A DNA stretch of 64,000 nt from Dehalogenimonas formicexedens (GTDB lineage Bacteria > Chloroflexota > Dehalococcoidia > Dehalococcoidales > Dehalococcoidaceae): the NCBI RefSeq assembly GCF_001953175.1, contig NZ_CP018258.1:834210-898209 (forward strand). The letters run 5' to 3'. This document shows positions 7,006-16,906 of the stretch, in pieces; position 1 is the first letter of the stretch; every line of letters begins with the position of its first letter. The notes below the pieces were generated by a model. The model was not told where the DNA came from. It searched no databases and saw only the letters and a list, made by a program, of their open reading frames with translations. Position numbers and translations under genes: made by a program.

Positions 7006-8766
7006 ATGTTAGATCCAACAAAACTTCAGGACTGGCAGATAGCGGAAGAATCCGAAAAGTCGATGAGACCGGTATCCCGGCTGGCGGCTGAATGGGGCAT
7101 TCTGGAAAATGAACTCTTGCCCTACGGACATTATTTGGGCAAAGTGGATTACGCCCAAGTACTGGAACGTCTCAAAAATGAGTCCGATGGCATGTACATC
7201 GACGTCACCGCAATCACCCCTACCCCGCTCGGCGAAGGCAAAAGCACCACAACGATCGGACTTGTTCAAGGGTTAGCCAAGAGAAAAGGCAACGTTTCGG
7301 GGGCAATCCGCCAACCGTCCGGCGGGCCGACTTTCAATATTAAGGGATCGGCGGCCGGAGGCGGGCTTTCTCAATGTATTCCTCTGACTCCTTTTTCGCT
7401 CGGTTTAACCGGTGACATCGATTGCGTCACTAACGCGCACAATCTCGCTATGGTAGCTTTGACTGCCCGATTACAGCACGAAGCCAACAACACCGACGAA
7501 TTTTTGGCAAAACGCAAGCTACCCAGGCTGAATATCGATCCCAATAATATTCCAATGCGATGGGCCATGGATTTCTGCGCTCAATCATTGCGGGATATCA
7601 TCATCGGGCTCGGCGGCAAAACCGATGGTTACATGATGCGCTCGGGCTTTGCCATATCGGTAAGTTCGGAGGTCATGGCTATTTTGGCGGTGTTCACCAG
7701 CCTTCGTGACCTGCGCGAGCGCATCGGACGCATCGTCGTCGCCTATGATCGGCAGGGCAATCCGGTCACTACCCACGACCTTGAAGTCGATGGAGCGATG
7801 ACTGCCTGGCTGGTCCGGGCTTCAAATCCGAATCTTCTCCAGACAATTGAAGGACAACCCGTGATGGTCCACGCCGGGCCGTTCGCCAACATCGCCGTCG
7901 GCCAGTCTTCTATCGTCGCCGACAGAGTCGCCCTGAAATTATCTGATTACCATGTAACTGAAAGTGGCTTTGGCGCCGACATAGGCTTTGAAAAATTCTG
8001 GAACATCAAGTGCCGGGTCAGTGGATTGAAACCTAATTGCGCCGTAATTGTTGCCACGGTGCGCGCCCTGAAGATGCACGGAGGCGGTCCGACTGTTAAA
8101 CCGGGTAAACCGCTGGACGCAGCGTACACCCAGCCTAACCCGGTTCTCGTTGAGCAGGGGGCGGCAAACCTCGTCGCCCACATTGAAACGGTGAAACAGT
8201 CAAGTATTATCCCGGTGGTTTGTATCAATCATTTCTCAACGGATTCCGAAGAAGAAATCTCCATCGTCAAAAGAGAAGCTGAACGCGCCGGAGCCAGGGT
8301 CGCCGTCTCGCGCCATTGGCTCCTGGGCGGTGAAGGCGCCCTCGAGCTGGCGGACGCGGTTATCGATGCCTGCCAAGAGAAAAATGACTTCAAGTTGTTA
8401 TACGAAAGCTCCTTGCCCCTGACCTCCCGCATCGAGAAGATCGCAAGGCAGGTGTACGGTGCCGATGGGGTATCCTACACGCCGGAAGCCAAAGCTAAAG
8501 CCGAAGCCATCGAAGCTGACGCTTCCAAATCGGATTTTGCTACCTGCATGGTTAAGACCCACCTGAGTTTGTCTCACGATCCCAACTTGAAAGGCCGGCC
8601 TTCCGGGTGGGTTCTTCCTATACGGGATATCCTTACATATAATGGCGCCAGATTTGTTGTCCCGGTGGCCGGAGATATTAAATTGATGCCGGGGACGTCT
8701 TCCGACCCTGCATTCCGCCGCATCGATGTCGATGTCGAAACAGGCAAAGTCAAAGGCCTGTTTTAG
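7006..8766 (+). CDS. fhs: Formate--tetrahydrofolate ligase
   Basis: A cytoplasmic enzyme of 586 residues (family usually about 555-560) that activates formate with ATP and THF to 10-formyl-THF, the first step of the Wood-Ljungdahl methyl branch. The ATP-binding P-loop [16 protein letters not shown] lies near residue 73, followed by [19 protein letters not shown] near 104 and [13 protein letters not shown] near 137. It ends with the [12 protein letters not shown] tail typical of the family. It is first in a plus-strand operon; the next gene begins 11 bases after its stop. The start codon has no strong ribosome binding site. Confidence 0.96.
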   Translation: MLDPTKLQDWQIAEESEKSMRPVSRLAAEWGILENELLPYGHYLGKVDYAQVLERLKNESDGMYIDVTAITPTPLGEGKSTTTIGLVQGLAKRKGNVSGAIRQPSGGPTFNIKGSAAGGGLSQCIPLTPFSLGLTGDIDCVTNAHNLAMVALTARLQHEANNTDEFLAKRKLPRLNIDPNNIPMRWAMDFCAQSLRDIIIGLGGKTDGYMMRSGFAISVSSEVMAILAVFTSLRDLRERIGRIVVAYDRQGNPVTTHDLEVDGAMTAWLVRASNPNLLQTIEGQPVMVHAGPFANIAVGQSSIVADRVALKLSDYHVTESGFGADIGFEKFWNIKCRVSGLKPNCAVIVATVRALKMHGGGPTVKPGKPLDAAYTQPNPVLVEQGAANLVAHIETVKQSSIIPVVCINHFSTDSEEEISIVKREAERAGARVAVSRHWLLGGEGALELADAVIDACQEKNDFKLLYESSLPLTSRIEKIARQVYGADGVSYTPEAKAKAEAIEADASKSDFATCMVKTHLSLSHDPNLKGRPSGWVLPIRDILTYNGARFVVPVAGDIKLMPGTSSDPAFRRIDVDVETGKVKGLF

Positions 8767-8777
8767 GTTTGAACACC

Positions 8778-10694
8778 ATGAATAAGCCGATCACCGTCCG
8801 TTTCGAGCCCCAGGGCATCTCAGCTCCCGCACACGAAGGTGACAACCTGCTGGAAATCGCCAGGAGCGTGGGTGTCGGCATCGCTGCCTCGTGCGGTGGC
8901 GATGGGGTTTGCGGCACTTGCAGGGTATCCATTAAAAAGGGTGACGTAGAAACATCTCCGGGTTCGATCCTTTGCAACGAAGATGTTGCTAACGGCGTGC
9001 GGCTGGCGTGCCAGACCCGGATTTTGACAGACCTGATCGTGTACGTATTACCCGAAGCCCAAGCGCCTGCTTCAAGCGGGCACCTTCGTTCGCTGGTCAC
9101 TCGAGAAGAAGTCATGGCGGCATCCGGTTGGCGGTTCGCCCCGCCGGTCTTCAAACTTTTTATAGCGCTACCCCCGCCGAATTTGCGGGATAATTCAAGC
9201 GATCTTACCCGCCTGGCCCGGGCTCTCGAATCTCACGGCATTGAGAATCCTTCGATTGCGCTTGCTTTTTTGAAAAAATTGCCCGGCGCAGTTAGAGAAT
9301 GCAATTGGAAAATCACTCTCACGGCGCTGAAAGAACAACATGGACTGCGGTTGATCGACGTGGAAGGAGGCGACACCAGAGACCGGAATTACGGGATCGC
9401 CTTCGACATCGGGACCACCGGCATCCGCGGGGAACTTCTGGACCTGAACGAAGGCAAGGTCCTGGCCCAGGGGGTTGAGTACAATGGTCAACGCGCCTAC
9501 GGCGACGATGTGATCAGCCGGATCAATTACTCCGGAAAAAGGGACGGCCTGACCCAACTGCAACGGGCGGTGGTCTCGACCATGAACAAGATCGCATCGG
9601 ACATGGCTTCCCGTGCCAGCGTCAATACGTCGCAGATAGCCCATGTCATGGTTGCTGCGAACACTACCATGGTCCAATTGATGACGGGAGTGGAGCCAAA
9701 ATATCTGAGACTCGAGCCTTACGTGCCAACTGCTTCTGTCTTTCCTGTTGTTTCCGCAGGAGAAATCGGTCTTGACCTGGGGTACGACGTGCCCGTCTCG
9801 ACGATTCCATCGGTCGCCAGCTACATTGGCGGCGATATCGTGTCCGGTCTCGTGGGAACCGGAATATTCCAGCGTTCCGACACGGTGCTGTATATCGATA
9901 TAGGCACAAACGGAGAAATCGTGGTCGGCAACCGGGAATGGATGGTGTCCGCTTCTTGCTCAGCTGGCCCGGCTTTCGAAGGCGGTGGCATCCGACATGG
10001 CATGCTGGCGACAGCAGGAGCGATCGAATCGTTCAGGATTGGCGCCGACGGGAGCCCGAACATCACCACAATCGGCGGAGACAAACCCCGCGGCATTTGC
10101 GGCGCCGGCTTGATTAGCGCGATATCGGCTCTGTATTTAAACGGAATCATCAACCAAAGAGGCAAATTTAATATCGAGGCTTCAAAACACGTTCGGGATG
10201 GAGAGGACGGCCCGGAATACCTGCTTGTTCAGGCGGGTGAGACGTCGATCGGTAAAGATATAGTCTTGACTGAAATCGATGTTGAAAACCTGATTCGCGC
10301 CAAGGGGGCGATGTACGCCGGCTATCAAACACTTCTGGCAAGCGTGGACCTCACCTTCGATGGTTTAGTAAACGTTATCGTGGCCGGTACCTTCGGCAGC
10401 CATCTCGATATCGAAGATGCAATTACCATCGGGTTATTGCCGGACATCGACCGCGGTAAATTCGTGTTTGTCGGGAACGGCTCTCTTCTCGGCGCACGCC
10501 TGTCCAGTTTTTCAACTGAACTTATTGAAGCCGGCAGGAAGGTCGCCGGGCTTATAACCAACATTGAGCTTTCGGAAAATGTTTCATTTATGGAAAATTA
10601 CACGGCTTCCATGTTTTTACCCCACACCGATGCAAGCCTCTTCCCTTCAGTCAGCCACGGCGTGATCAAATCGGGGGGTACACAGTCGACATGA
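8778..10694 (+). CDS. acsV: RACo-like ferredoxin/ASKHA activator of corrinoid proteins
   Basis: A 638-residue two-part protein. Residues about 5-90 are a 2Fe-2S ferredoxin domain with C39, C45, C48 and C78 (CX5CX2CXnC). After a linker, an actin-like ATPase domain (DUF4445 type) shows the phosphate motifs FDIGTTGIRGELLDL near 210 and YIDIGTNGEIVVGN near 375. This is the architecture of RACo, which uses ATP and one electron to reactivate cobalt(II) corrinoid iron-sulfur protein. The setting within an acsBCD operon agrees. A TTG at 8769 would add three residues; the ATG is preferred. It overlaps cooC by four bases (ATGA). Confidence 0.88.
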   Translation: MNKPITVRFEPQGISAPAHEGDNLLEIARSVGVGIAASCGGDGVCGTCRVSIKKGDVETSPGSILCNEDVANGVRLACQTRILTDLIVYVLPEAQAPASSGHLRSLVTREEVMAASGWRFAPPVFKLFIALPPPNLRDNSSDLTRLARALESHGIENPSIALAFLKKLPGAVRECNWKITLTALKEQHGLRLIDVEGGDTRDRNYGIAFDIGTTGIRGELLDLNEGKVLAQGVEYNGQRAYGDDVISRINYSGKRDGLTQLQRAVVSTMNKIASDMASRASVNTSQIAHVMVAANTTMVQLMTGVEPKYLRLEPYVPTASVFPVVSAGEIGLDLGYDVPVSTIPSVASYIGGDIVSGLVGTGIFQRSDTVLYIDIGTNGEIVVGNREWMVSASCSAGPAFEGGGIRHGMLATAGAIESFRIGADGSPNITTIGGDKPRGICGAGLISAISALYLNGIINQRGKFNIEASKHVRDGEDGPEYLLVQAGETSIGKDIVLTEIDVENLIRAKGAMYAGYQTLLASVDLTFDGLVNVIVAGTFGSHLDIEDAITIGLLPDIDRGKFVFVGNGSLLGARLSSFSTELIEAGRKVAGLITNIELSENVSFMENYTASMFLPHTDASLFPSVSHGVIKSGGTQST

Positions 10695-11470
10695 CCATTT
10701 CCATTGCCATGGCGGGCAAGGGGGGTACCGGCAAAACCTCCATTGCTTGCCTGATCGTCCGTTATCTCATAAAACAGCGTAGGGTCCCTGTCCTGGCAGT
10801 CGATGCCGACCCTGCAGCAAATCTTGACCTTGGCCTGGGTGTGAATGTTGAAAAAACCATTGGCTCCATTTTGGCTGGTTACAACGAGAATAAACTTGTT
10901 ATTCCACCGGGTATGTCCAAGGAAGCTCTACTGGACTTGAAACTGAACGAGTCGATATTTGAAAGCCAGGATTTTGACTTAATAACCATGGGCCGGGGAG
11001 AAGGAGCGGGCTGCTATTGTTTTCCGAACAATGTCCTGAAATCCTTCATCGACAAACTTTTGCCAAACTATAAGTTCATGGTTATGGATAACGAAGCCGG
11101 ACTTGAGCATCTAAGCCGCGGCACAACCGAGTCTATCGACCATCTGCTGCTCGTCTCAAACCATTCAGTAAAGGGCGTACGTACCGTCGGTACGATAATC
11201 CAATTGGTAAAAGAACTGAGACTTAACATCAAACATCGGTGGGTCATCTTGAACCAGGCTCCCGAGACAATCGATCCACTTGTTGAAGCGGAATTCGGCA
11301 GGCTGGGCATCTCGATAGGAGCCGCGATACCGGAAGACCGTCTAATAATGGAATACGACTGGCACCAGCGGTCGCTGCTGGATATGCCCGGAGACTCGGC
11401 GTCGGTCCAGGCAATCGATAAAATGATGAACCAGATTCTTTCAAAGAATCCGAGTGAGGTTAATTCATGA
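10691..11470 (+). CDS. cooC: CooC-family nickel-insertion ATPase
   Basis: A 259-residue MinD/SIMIBI-class ATPase. The deviant Walker A GKGGTGKT spans residues 9-16, VDADPAANLDL follows near 38, and the CXC pair C108-C110 matches the metal-binding cysteines of CooC dimers. CooC and AcsF mature the nickel sites of CO dehydrogenase and acetyl-CoA synthase. With no cooS in view, the likely client here is the A-cluster of AcsB, so an AcsF-type role is equally possible. It overlaps both neighbours by ATGA junctions, which suggests translational coupling. Confidence 0.87.
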   Translation: MTISIAMAGKGGTGKTSIACLIVRYLIKQRRVPVLAVDADPAANLDLGLGVNVEKTIGSILAGYNENKLVIPPGMSKEALLDLKLNESIFESQDFDLITMGRGEGAGCYCFPNNVLKSFIDKLLPNYKFMVMDNEAGLEHLSRGTTESIDHLLLVSNHSVKGVRTVGTIIQLVKELRLNIKHRWVILNQAPETIDPLVEAEFGRLGISIGAAIPEDRLIMEYDWHQRSLLDMPGDSASVQAIDKMMNQILSKNPSEVNS

Positions 11471-12354
11471 CGGCCAGGATTATAAGCGGTACCGAAATTT
11501 CTAAGCAGATTCGCGAAGAACTTAAAAATGAAATTGAGATGCTTCGCGCCCGCCACCATGTCATACCCGGTCTGGCCACCGTCATCGTGGGCAATGATCC
11601 GGCGTCCCAAACCTATGTCGGTTCCAAGGTCAGAGCCTGCCAGGAGTTGGGGATATTCTCGGCCAATTATCCATTGCCGGAAGAAACGTCCGAGAAGGAA
11701 TTGCTCTACCTCATCAAAACTTTGAATGACGATCCGAGGATCAACGGCATCCTGGTGCAGGTGCCGCTGCCGAAACATATCGATGAAAACAGGGTTCTGA
11801 CGGCGATCTCGCCCGACAAAGACGTGGACGGGTTCCATCCCATCAACATCGGGCGTTTGGTTATCGGCGAAAAATCCCTGCTGCCGTGTACCCCTGCCGG
11901 CATCCAGCAGATGCTGATCCGAAGCAATGTCGATACCGAAGGTGCGGAAGTGGTAGTCGTGGGGCGGTCAAACATCGTGGGCAAGCCAATAGCCAACATA
12001 CTGTTGCAGAAGGCCGCCGGAGCCAACGCCACGGTGACCGTCTGCCATTCTGCTACACATGATATGGCCAACCATACCCGAAGGGCTGACATCCTCATCG
12101 CGGCCATTGGTAAACCACGGTTTATCACCGCCGATATGGTGAAACCGGGCGCCACGGTCATAGATGTGGGAACCAATGAGATCGGCAAAACTCCAGCCGG
12201 CAAGAGAATCTTGTGTGGAGACGTCGATTTTGATAATGTTAAGGCCGTCGCAAGCGCCATCACGCCGGTTCCGGGGGGCGTCGGCCCGATGACAATCGTT
12301 ATGCTGATGGCAAACACAGTCAAAGCCGCCAAGATGGCTCACGGCTTGAAATAG
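11467..12354 (+). CDS. folD: Methylene-THF dehydrogenase / methenyl-THF cyclohydrolase
   Basis: A 295-residue bifunctional enzyme interconverting 10-formyl-, methenyl- and methylene-THF, next after Fhs in the pathway. The catalytic YVGSK motif is near residue 53, with QVPLPKHI near 98, the nucleotide-binding GRSNIVGKP near 165 and the PGGVGPMTIVMLMANT signature near 268. It overlaps cooC by four bases and is followed by acsD after 36 bases. It supplies the cyclohydrolase step, so no separate fchA is needed. Confidence 0.96.
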   Translation: MTARIISGTEISKQIREELKNEIEMLRARHHVIPGLATVIVGNDPASQTYVGSKVRACQELGIFSANYPLPEETSEKELLYLIKTLNDDPRINGILVQVPLPKHIDENRVLTAISPDKDVDGFHPINIGRLVIGEKSLLPCTPAGIQQMLIRSNVDTEGAEVVVVGRSNIVGKPIANILLQKAAGANATVTVCHSATHDMANHTRRADILIAAIGKPRFITADMVKPGATVIDVGTNEIGKTPAGKRILCGDVDFDNVKAVASAITPVPGGVGPMTIVMLMANTVKAAKMAHGLK

Positions 12355-12390
12355 CCGAGATTATTCCACCTCCAGACGAGAGGAACTTTT

Positions 12391-13329
12391 ATGGCTGTAG
12401 ATATTCCCAGGATCAATTATTCCGGTAGTATACGTTCAATCAGTCTCGGTGATAGACAGCAAGTCATGGTCGGCGGCGAACAGAGATATTCATTTTACGG
12501 TTTTGAAGGATCTTCACCGAATCCGCCCCGTATCGCCATGGAAGTTTATGATGAAGCTCCATTAGATTGGCCCGAGGCGGCACAGGCGCCCTTCGCCGGT
12601 GAGATGAACGATCCGGTCGCATGGGCAAGAAAGTGCGTCGAGGTGTACGGGGCAGAGATGATCTGCCTGCAACTCCAGAGCACCGACCCGAACGGAACCA
12701 ACCGGGATGCAGACGCAGCAGCCAGGGTGGTTTCCCAAGTAGCCCACTCAATCGATGTGCCTTTGATTGTCTGGGGTACGGCCAACCATGAAAAAGATAC
12801 CGAGGTGCTGCGGGCTGTGGCGGAAGCGGTACAGGACCGGCGCCTTGTCCTTGGTCCTGTGGAAAAAGGTGATTACAAAAAGATAGCGGCAGCGGCAATG
12901 GCATACAAGCATACCGTCATTGCGTCCAGCCCTATCGATATCAACCTTGCCAAGCAGTTAAATATCCTGATGGCTAACCTGGGAGTCAATCCCAACGAGA
13001 TGATAATGGATCCAACGGTGAGTTCTATCGGCTACGGCATCGAATACGCATATTCTGTGATGGAACGTATCCGGATGGCGGCGCTCACGCAACAGGATGA
13101 AAAGCTCCAATTCCCGCTCATCTGTAATATCGCCCGGGAAACCTGGAAATCCAAAGAAGCCAAAATCGCAGAATCCGAAGACCCCAGGCTGGGAGATGCC
13201 GAAAAACGCGGCATTACCCTGGAAGCCATGAGCGCCACGTTACTGCTTTTGGCTGGCGCCGATATACTGGTGATGCGGCATCCTGAGGCTATTAGACTGG
13301 TTAAGGATATGATCGACGATCTTAGCTGA
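12391..13329 (+). CDS. acsD: Corrinoid iron-sulfur protein small (delta) subunit
   Basis: A 312-residue TIM-barrel protein of the CdhD/AcsD family that pairs with AcsC to form the corrinoid iron-sulfur protein carrying the methyl group between methyl-THF and acetyl-CoA synthase. Family features include YSFYGFEGSSPNPPRIAMEV near 30 and MIMDPTVSSIGYGIEYAYSVMERIR near 205. AGAGGAAC lies just upstream of the ATG. It sits directly before acsB. Confidence 0.93.
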   Translation: MAVDIPRINYSGSIRSISLGDRQQVMVGGEQRYSFYGFEGSSPNPPRIAMEVYDEAPLDWPEAAQAPFAGEMNDPVAWARKCVEVYGAEMICLQLQSTDPNGTNRDADAAARVVSQVAHSIDVPLIVWGTANHEKDTEVLRAVAEAVQDRRLVLGPVEKGDYKKIAAAAMAYKHTVIASSPIDINLAKQLNILMANLGVNPNEMIMDPTVSSIGYGIEYAYSVMERIRMAALTQQDEKLQFPLICNIARETWKSKEAKIAESEDPRLGDAEKRGITLEAMSATLLLLAGADILVMRHPEAIRLVKDMIDDLS

Positions 13330-13361
13330 TCTCGATATTTAGCGATTCCGAGGTTAACATT

Positions 13362-15545
13362 ATGTCAACGATTATTGCCACTGCTGCCATAAACGGCGCT
13401 CACCAGTTGGTAGACCGGGCTGAATCTGCCTGGCGGAACGCTCTGGTAACCAAAGGTAGCGGCCAACCAGTCGGTTTCCCAAATACGGCTTACTTCCTTC
13501 CGGTAATTTACGGCGTAACCGGTCAAAAAGTAGAGACCCTCGGCGATGTGGCACACGCAATAGCCAAATGCCGCGAGATGCTGCCTCCGGTCATGAAACC
13601 TGAGGACGCTCTCTTATCACTGGATCCGGTGCTCAATGCCGGCATGGCGGCTCTGTTCGCCGAAGAGATCATTGAGGCGATCCGATACCTGGAACAGCCT
13701 GATTATTACACCAAGACCGAGGATCCGATTGACGACAATATCTGGCTTGGCGCCGCCGATGACGTCATCCTGAGAAAAAGGGGCGTCGAGTTCGTTGACG
13801 GGACCGCCCCTGGTTTTGCTGCTATTCTTGGCGCGGCGCCCTCCGATGAAATCGCCGTAAAAATTGCGACTGAACTGCAGCAGAAAAACCTCTATACCTT
13901 TATGAGCGCGGCCAGCGGCGACCAACTATTAGCGCGGCAGTTACTGCGTTCTGGCATCCAGGTCGGCTGGCCGACCCGGCTGGTGCCCTTCGGTCCGGAC
14001 ACCTCGTCGACCGTTTTCGGGATCGGCTTTGCCGTGCGAGTCGCCCTCTCTTTTGGCAACGTCATTCCGGGGCAGGCGAAGAGCTTGTTTGAATACTGCA
14101 AAAACAGGGTTTACGCCTTTGTGATGGCTCTTGGCGAAGTGAGCGAAGAATGGGCGGCTACCGCGGCGGGTGCTCTCAACTTCGGCTTTCCGGTTATTGC
14201 CGATTCTGCCATTCCCGAAATTCCAAATGCCATCGTATCGAATGTTTCTCAAGATAAAATCGTCAACCGGGCGATCGATGTCCGTGGGCTCAAGATCGTG
14301 ATCAACGAAGTCCCGGTCCCGGTGGCTTACGGCCCTGCTTACGAAGGTGAGCGTGTCAGGGGTGAAGACATCTACCTTGAATGCGGTGGCGGGCGCACGC
14401 CGATGGTAGAGTGGGTAACTTCAAGGCCGATCGACGAAGTCACTGACGGTGCGGTTGAAGTCAGTGGACCTGAATTAGATGAGGTTCCCGCCGGCAGCAA
14501 ACTGCCGTTGGCCATCGTTGTCGAAGTCGCCGGAAGGCAAATGCAGGACGATTACGAGCCCATTCTGGAAAGGCAGATCCATCACCTCATCAATTACGCC
14601 CAGGGTGTCATGCACATCGGCCAGAGGGATATTGCATGGTTAAGGGTGAGCAAAGGGGCGGTTGAAAAAGGGTTCAGGCTGAGTCATATCGGAAAATTGC
14701 TCCACGCCAAGTTGCACCAGGATTTCGGCCGCATCTTCGATAAAATGCAGGTAACCCTTTACACCCGCACCGAGGACGTGCTGGCGATCGTTGCCAAAGC
14801 CAAAGAGGCCTACGCCGCTCGTGATGCCCGCATCGAGGGAATGACCGATGAATCTGTGGAGACCTTTTATTCCTGCCTGTTGTGCCAGTCCTTCGCCCCG
14901 TCCCATGTATGCGTGATCAGTCCGGAACGGACCGGGCTCTGCGGGTCCTACAACTGGATGGATTGCAAGGCATCCTTTGACATCAACCCCATCGGTCCCA
15001 ACCAGCCAGTATCCAAAGGCCAGACTCTCGACCCGCGCCTGGGCCAGTGGAAAGGCGTTAACGAATATGTTTTCAAAGCGTCGCGGGGTAACGTGGACCA
15101 TTATAATTTTTACAGCATCATATCGGATCCTATGACCGCCTGCGGCTGTATGGAATGCATTTCCGCCATACTCCCCTTGTGCAACGGAGTTATGACGGTC
15201 AACCGAGAATACACCGATATGACGCCCTGCGGTATGAAATTCACCACGCTGGCCGGGACCATCGGCGGCGGCGTTACTACACCCGGTTTCGTGGGGCATT
15301 CCAAGTACAATATCACCCAACGGAAATTCCTGGCCGCCGAAGAGGGGATTAAGCGGCTGGTCTGGATGCCCCGTTCCCTTAAAGAAGAGATCGCCGATCT
15401 TTTTAACGAGCGGGCAAACGAGATTGGCATCCCGGATCTATTGAACCGGGTTGCCGACGAGACCGTTGGTACGACGGAAGAGGCCATTCTTTCCTTCCTG
15501 ACCGAGATGAATCACCCGGCGCTCTCGTTAGATCCGCTGTTATAA
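13362..15545 (+). CDS. acsB: Acetyl-CoA synthase catalytic subunit
   Basis: A full-length bacterial-type acetyl-CoA synthase of 727 residues. A-cluster ligands are visible: C505, C508, C517 and C527 for the 4Fe-4S cluster, and C594-G-C596 for the nickel pair, each one residue lower than the Moorella numbering as I recall it. The enzyme joins or splits methyl, CO and CoA. The N-terminal third, which in CODH/ACS complexes docks CO dehydrogenase and carries the CO tunnel, is retained although no cooS/acsA is present in the window. It lies between acsD and acsC. Confidence 0.96.
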   Translation: MSTIIATAAINGAHQLVDRAESAWRNALVTKGSGQPVGFPNTAYFLPVIYGVTGQKVETLGDVAHAIAKCREMLPPVMKPEDALLSLDPVLNAGMAALFAEEIIEAIRYLEQPDYYTKTEDPIDDNIWLGAADDVILRKRGVEFVDGTAPGFAAILGAAPSDEIAVKIATELQQKNLYTFMSAASGDQLLARQLLRSGIQVGWPTRLVPFGPDTSSTVFGIGFAVRVALSFGNVIPGQAKSLFEYCKNRVYAFVMALGEVSEEWAATAAGALNFGFPVIADSAIPEIPNAIVSNVSQDKIVNRAIDVRGLKIVINEVPVPVAYGPAYEGERVRGEDIYLECGGGRTPMVEWVTSRPIDEVTDGAVEVSGPELDEVPAGSKLPLAIVVEVAGRQMQDDYEPILERQIHHLINYAQGVMHIGQRDIAWLRVSKGAVEKGFRLSHIGKLLHAKLHQDFGRIFDKMQVTLYTRTEDVLAIVAKAKEAYAARDARIEGMTDESVETFYSCLLCQSFAPSHVCVISPERTGLCGSYNWMDCKASFDINPIGPNQPVSKGQTLDPRLGQWKGVNEYVFKASRGNVDHYNFYSIISDPMTACGCMECISAILPLCNGVMTVNREYTDMTPCGMKFTTLAGTIGGGVTTPGFVGHSKYNITQRKFLAAEEGIKRLVWMPRSLKEEIADLFNERANEIGIPDLLNRVADETVGTTEEAILSFLTEMNHPALSLDPLL

Positions 15546-15558
15546 CAAAGGAGACACC

Positions 15559-16905
15559 ATGGCCCTTTCAGGGATTGAAATTTTCAAATATCTACCGAGA
15601 ACAAATTGTGGTAAATGCGGCGTGCCCACCTGCCTGGCTTTCGCCATGAGTCTGGCTGCCGGTAAGGCCGAGTTGAGCGCCTGCCCTTTTGTAACCGCCG
15701 AGTCAAAGGCAAAACTTGAGGAAGCTTCTGCGCCGCCCATCCGCCCCATAACGATAAGCACTGGAAACAAGACGCTCAAAGTCGGTGGAGAGACGGTTTT
15801 ATTCCGGCATGAGAAAAGGTTTGAGAATCCCCCGGGACTGGCGATTACGATCAGCGATACCATGCCTGAAGCTGAAATCGATCGCCGTTTGAAAGCTTTG
15901 AAGTTCTACACTTATAACCGCGTTGGAGCGACCCTCCGTCCGGAACTGGTGGCTCTGAAATATGAGTCCGGCAACCCGGAAACTTACGCATCTTTGGCAA
16001 GCCGAGCCAAAGCCGAAACCGACGCAGGCATCATCCTGCTGTGCAAAGCCGTCGATGGTATAGTAGCTGCGGCTAATGCCTGCTCAGAAAGAAAACCAGT
16101 TCTTTGCGCTATCACAGAATCAAACCTTGACCTGCTGGCTCCAATTGCGGTCGATTACAAGCTGCCAGTTGTAGCGCGAAGCGAAAGCCTGGATGGGTTG
16201 GCCGAATTGACCGACCGGTTGGTCAAACTTGGCATCAAGGACATAATCCTGGATTCCGGAGCCCGAAACATCAAAAGCGCCCTGGCGGATCAAGTTGCCC
16301 TACGCAGGTTGGCTTTGCTAAAGAAGTTCCGGTTATTGGGTTATCCGACGATCGCCTTTCCTGGCGAAATGACGGATAACCCCCTGAAAGAAGCGCTGAT
16401 TGCTTCGATCATGGTAGCGAAATACGCGGGGATAATCGTCTTGTCGGATTTTCGGGGAGAGACCCTTTTCCCGCTCCTGGTAGCACGGATGAACCTTTTC
16501 AGCGACCCCCAGAGGCCCCAGGCTACCGCCGAGGGCATCTATGAGATAAACGGACCCGATGAGAACTCTCCTGTTGCCATCACCTGCAATTTCTCGCTGA
16601 CTTATTTCATCGTCTCCGGCGAGATCGAGAACACCCGGATGCCTGCCCACCTCTTGATCAAGGACACTGAAGGGCTTTCCGTGATGACTGCCTGGGCCGC
16701 CGGAAAGTTCGGCGCCGATAACATCGGCGGATTCGTCAAAAAGAGCGGTATTGCCGACCGGATCAAGCACCGCAAGATTATTATCCCTGGATACATTGCC
16801 CAGGAAAGCGGCGGCCTCGAAGAACAGCTACCTGGTTGGGAGATTATGGTAGGACCCCGGGAAGCGGCTCACCTCCTGTCATATCTAAAATCGAACTGGA
16901 AATAG
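15559..16905 (+). CDS. acsC: Corrinoid iron-sulfur protein large (gamma) subunit
   Basis: The 448-residue gamma subunit of the corrinoid iron-sulfur protein. The N-terminal 4Fe-4S motif uses C17, C20, C25 and C42 (CX2CX4CX16C). A TIM barrel and a C-terminal B12-binding domain follow, with PGYIAQESGGLEEQLPGW near the end. It carries the methyl-corrinoid, forms a heterodimer with AcsD, and is the expected client of the RACo-like activator encoded upstream. AAAGGAGA precedes the ATG. Confidence 0.95.
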   Translation: MALSGIEIFKYLPRTNCGKCGVPTCLAFAMSLAAGKAELSACPFVTAESKAKLEEASAPPIRPITISTGNKTLKVGGETVLFRHEKRFENPPGLAITISDTMPEAEIDRRLKALKFYTYNRVGATLRPELVALKYESGNPETYASLASRAKAETDAGIILLCKAVDGIVAAANACSERKPVLCAITESNLDLLAPIAVDYKLPVVARSESLDGLAELTDRLVKLGIKDIILDSGARNIKSALADQVALRRLALLKKFRLLGYPTIAFPGEMTDNPLKEALIASIMVAKYAGIIVLSDFRGETLFPLLVARMNLFSDPQRPQATAEGIYEINGPDENSPVAITCNFSLTYFIVSGEIENTRMPAHLLIKDTEGLSVMTAWAAGKFGADNIGGFVKKSGIADRIKHRKIIIPGYIAQESGGLEEQLPGWEIMVGPREAAHLLSYLKSNWK

Positions 16906-16906
16906 A

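Noticed and set aside
11706-12332. 208-residue minus-strand frame opposite folD, and similar frames opposite fhs, acsB and the HdrA-type gene
   Set aside because: They lie fully inside clear coding sequence on the other strand and have no ribosome binding site or recognisable motif.
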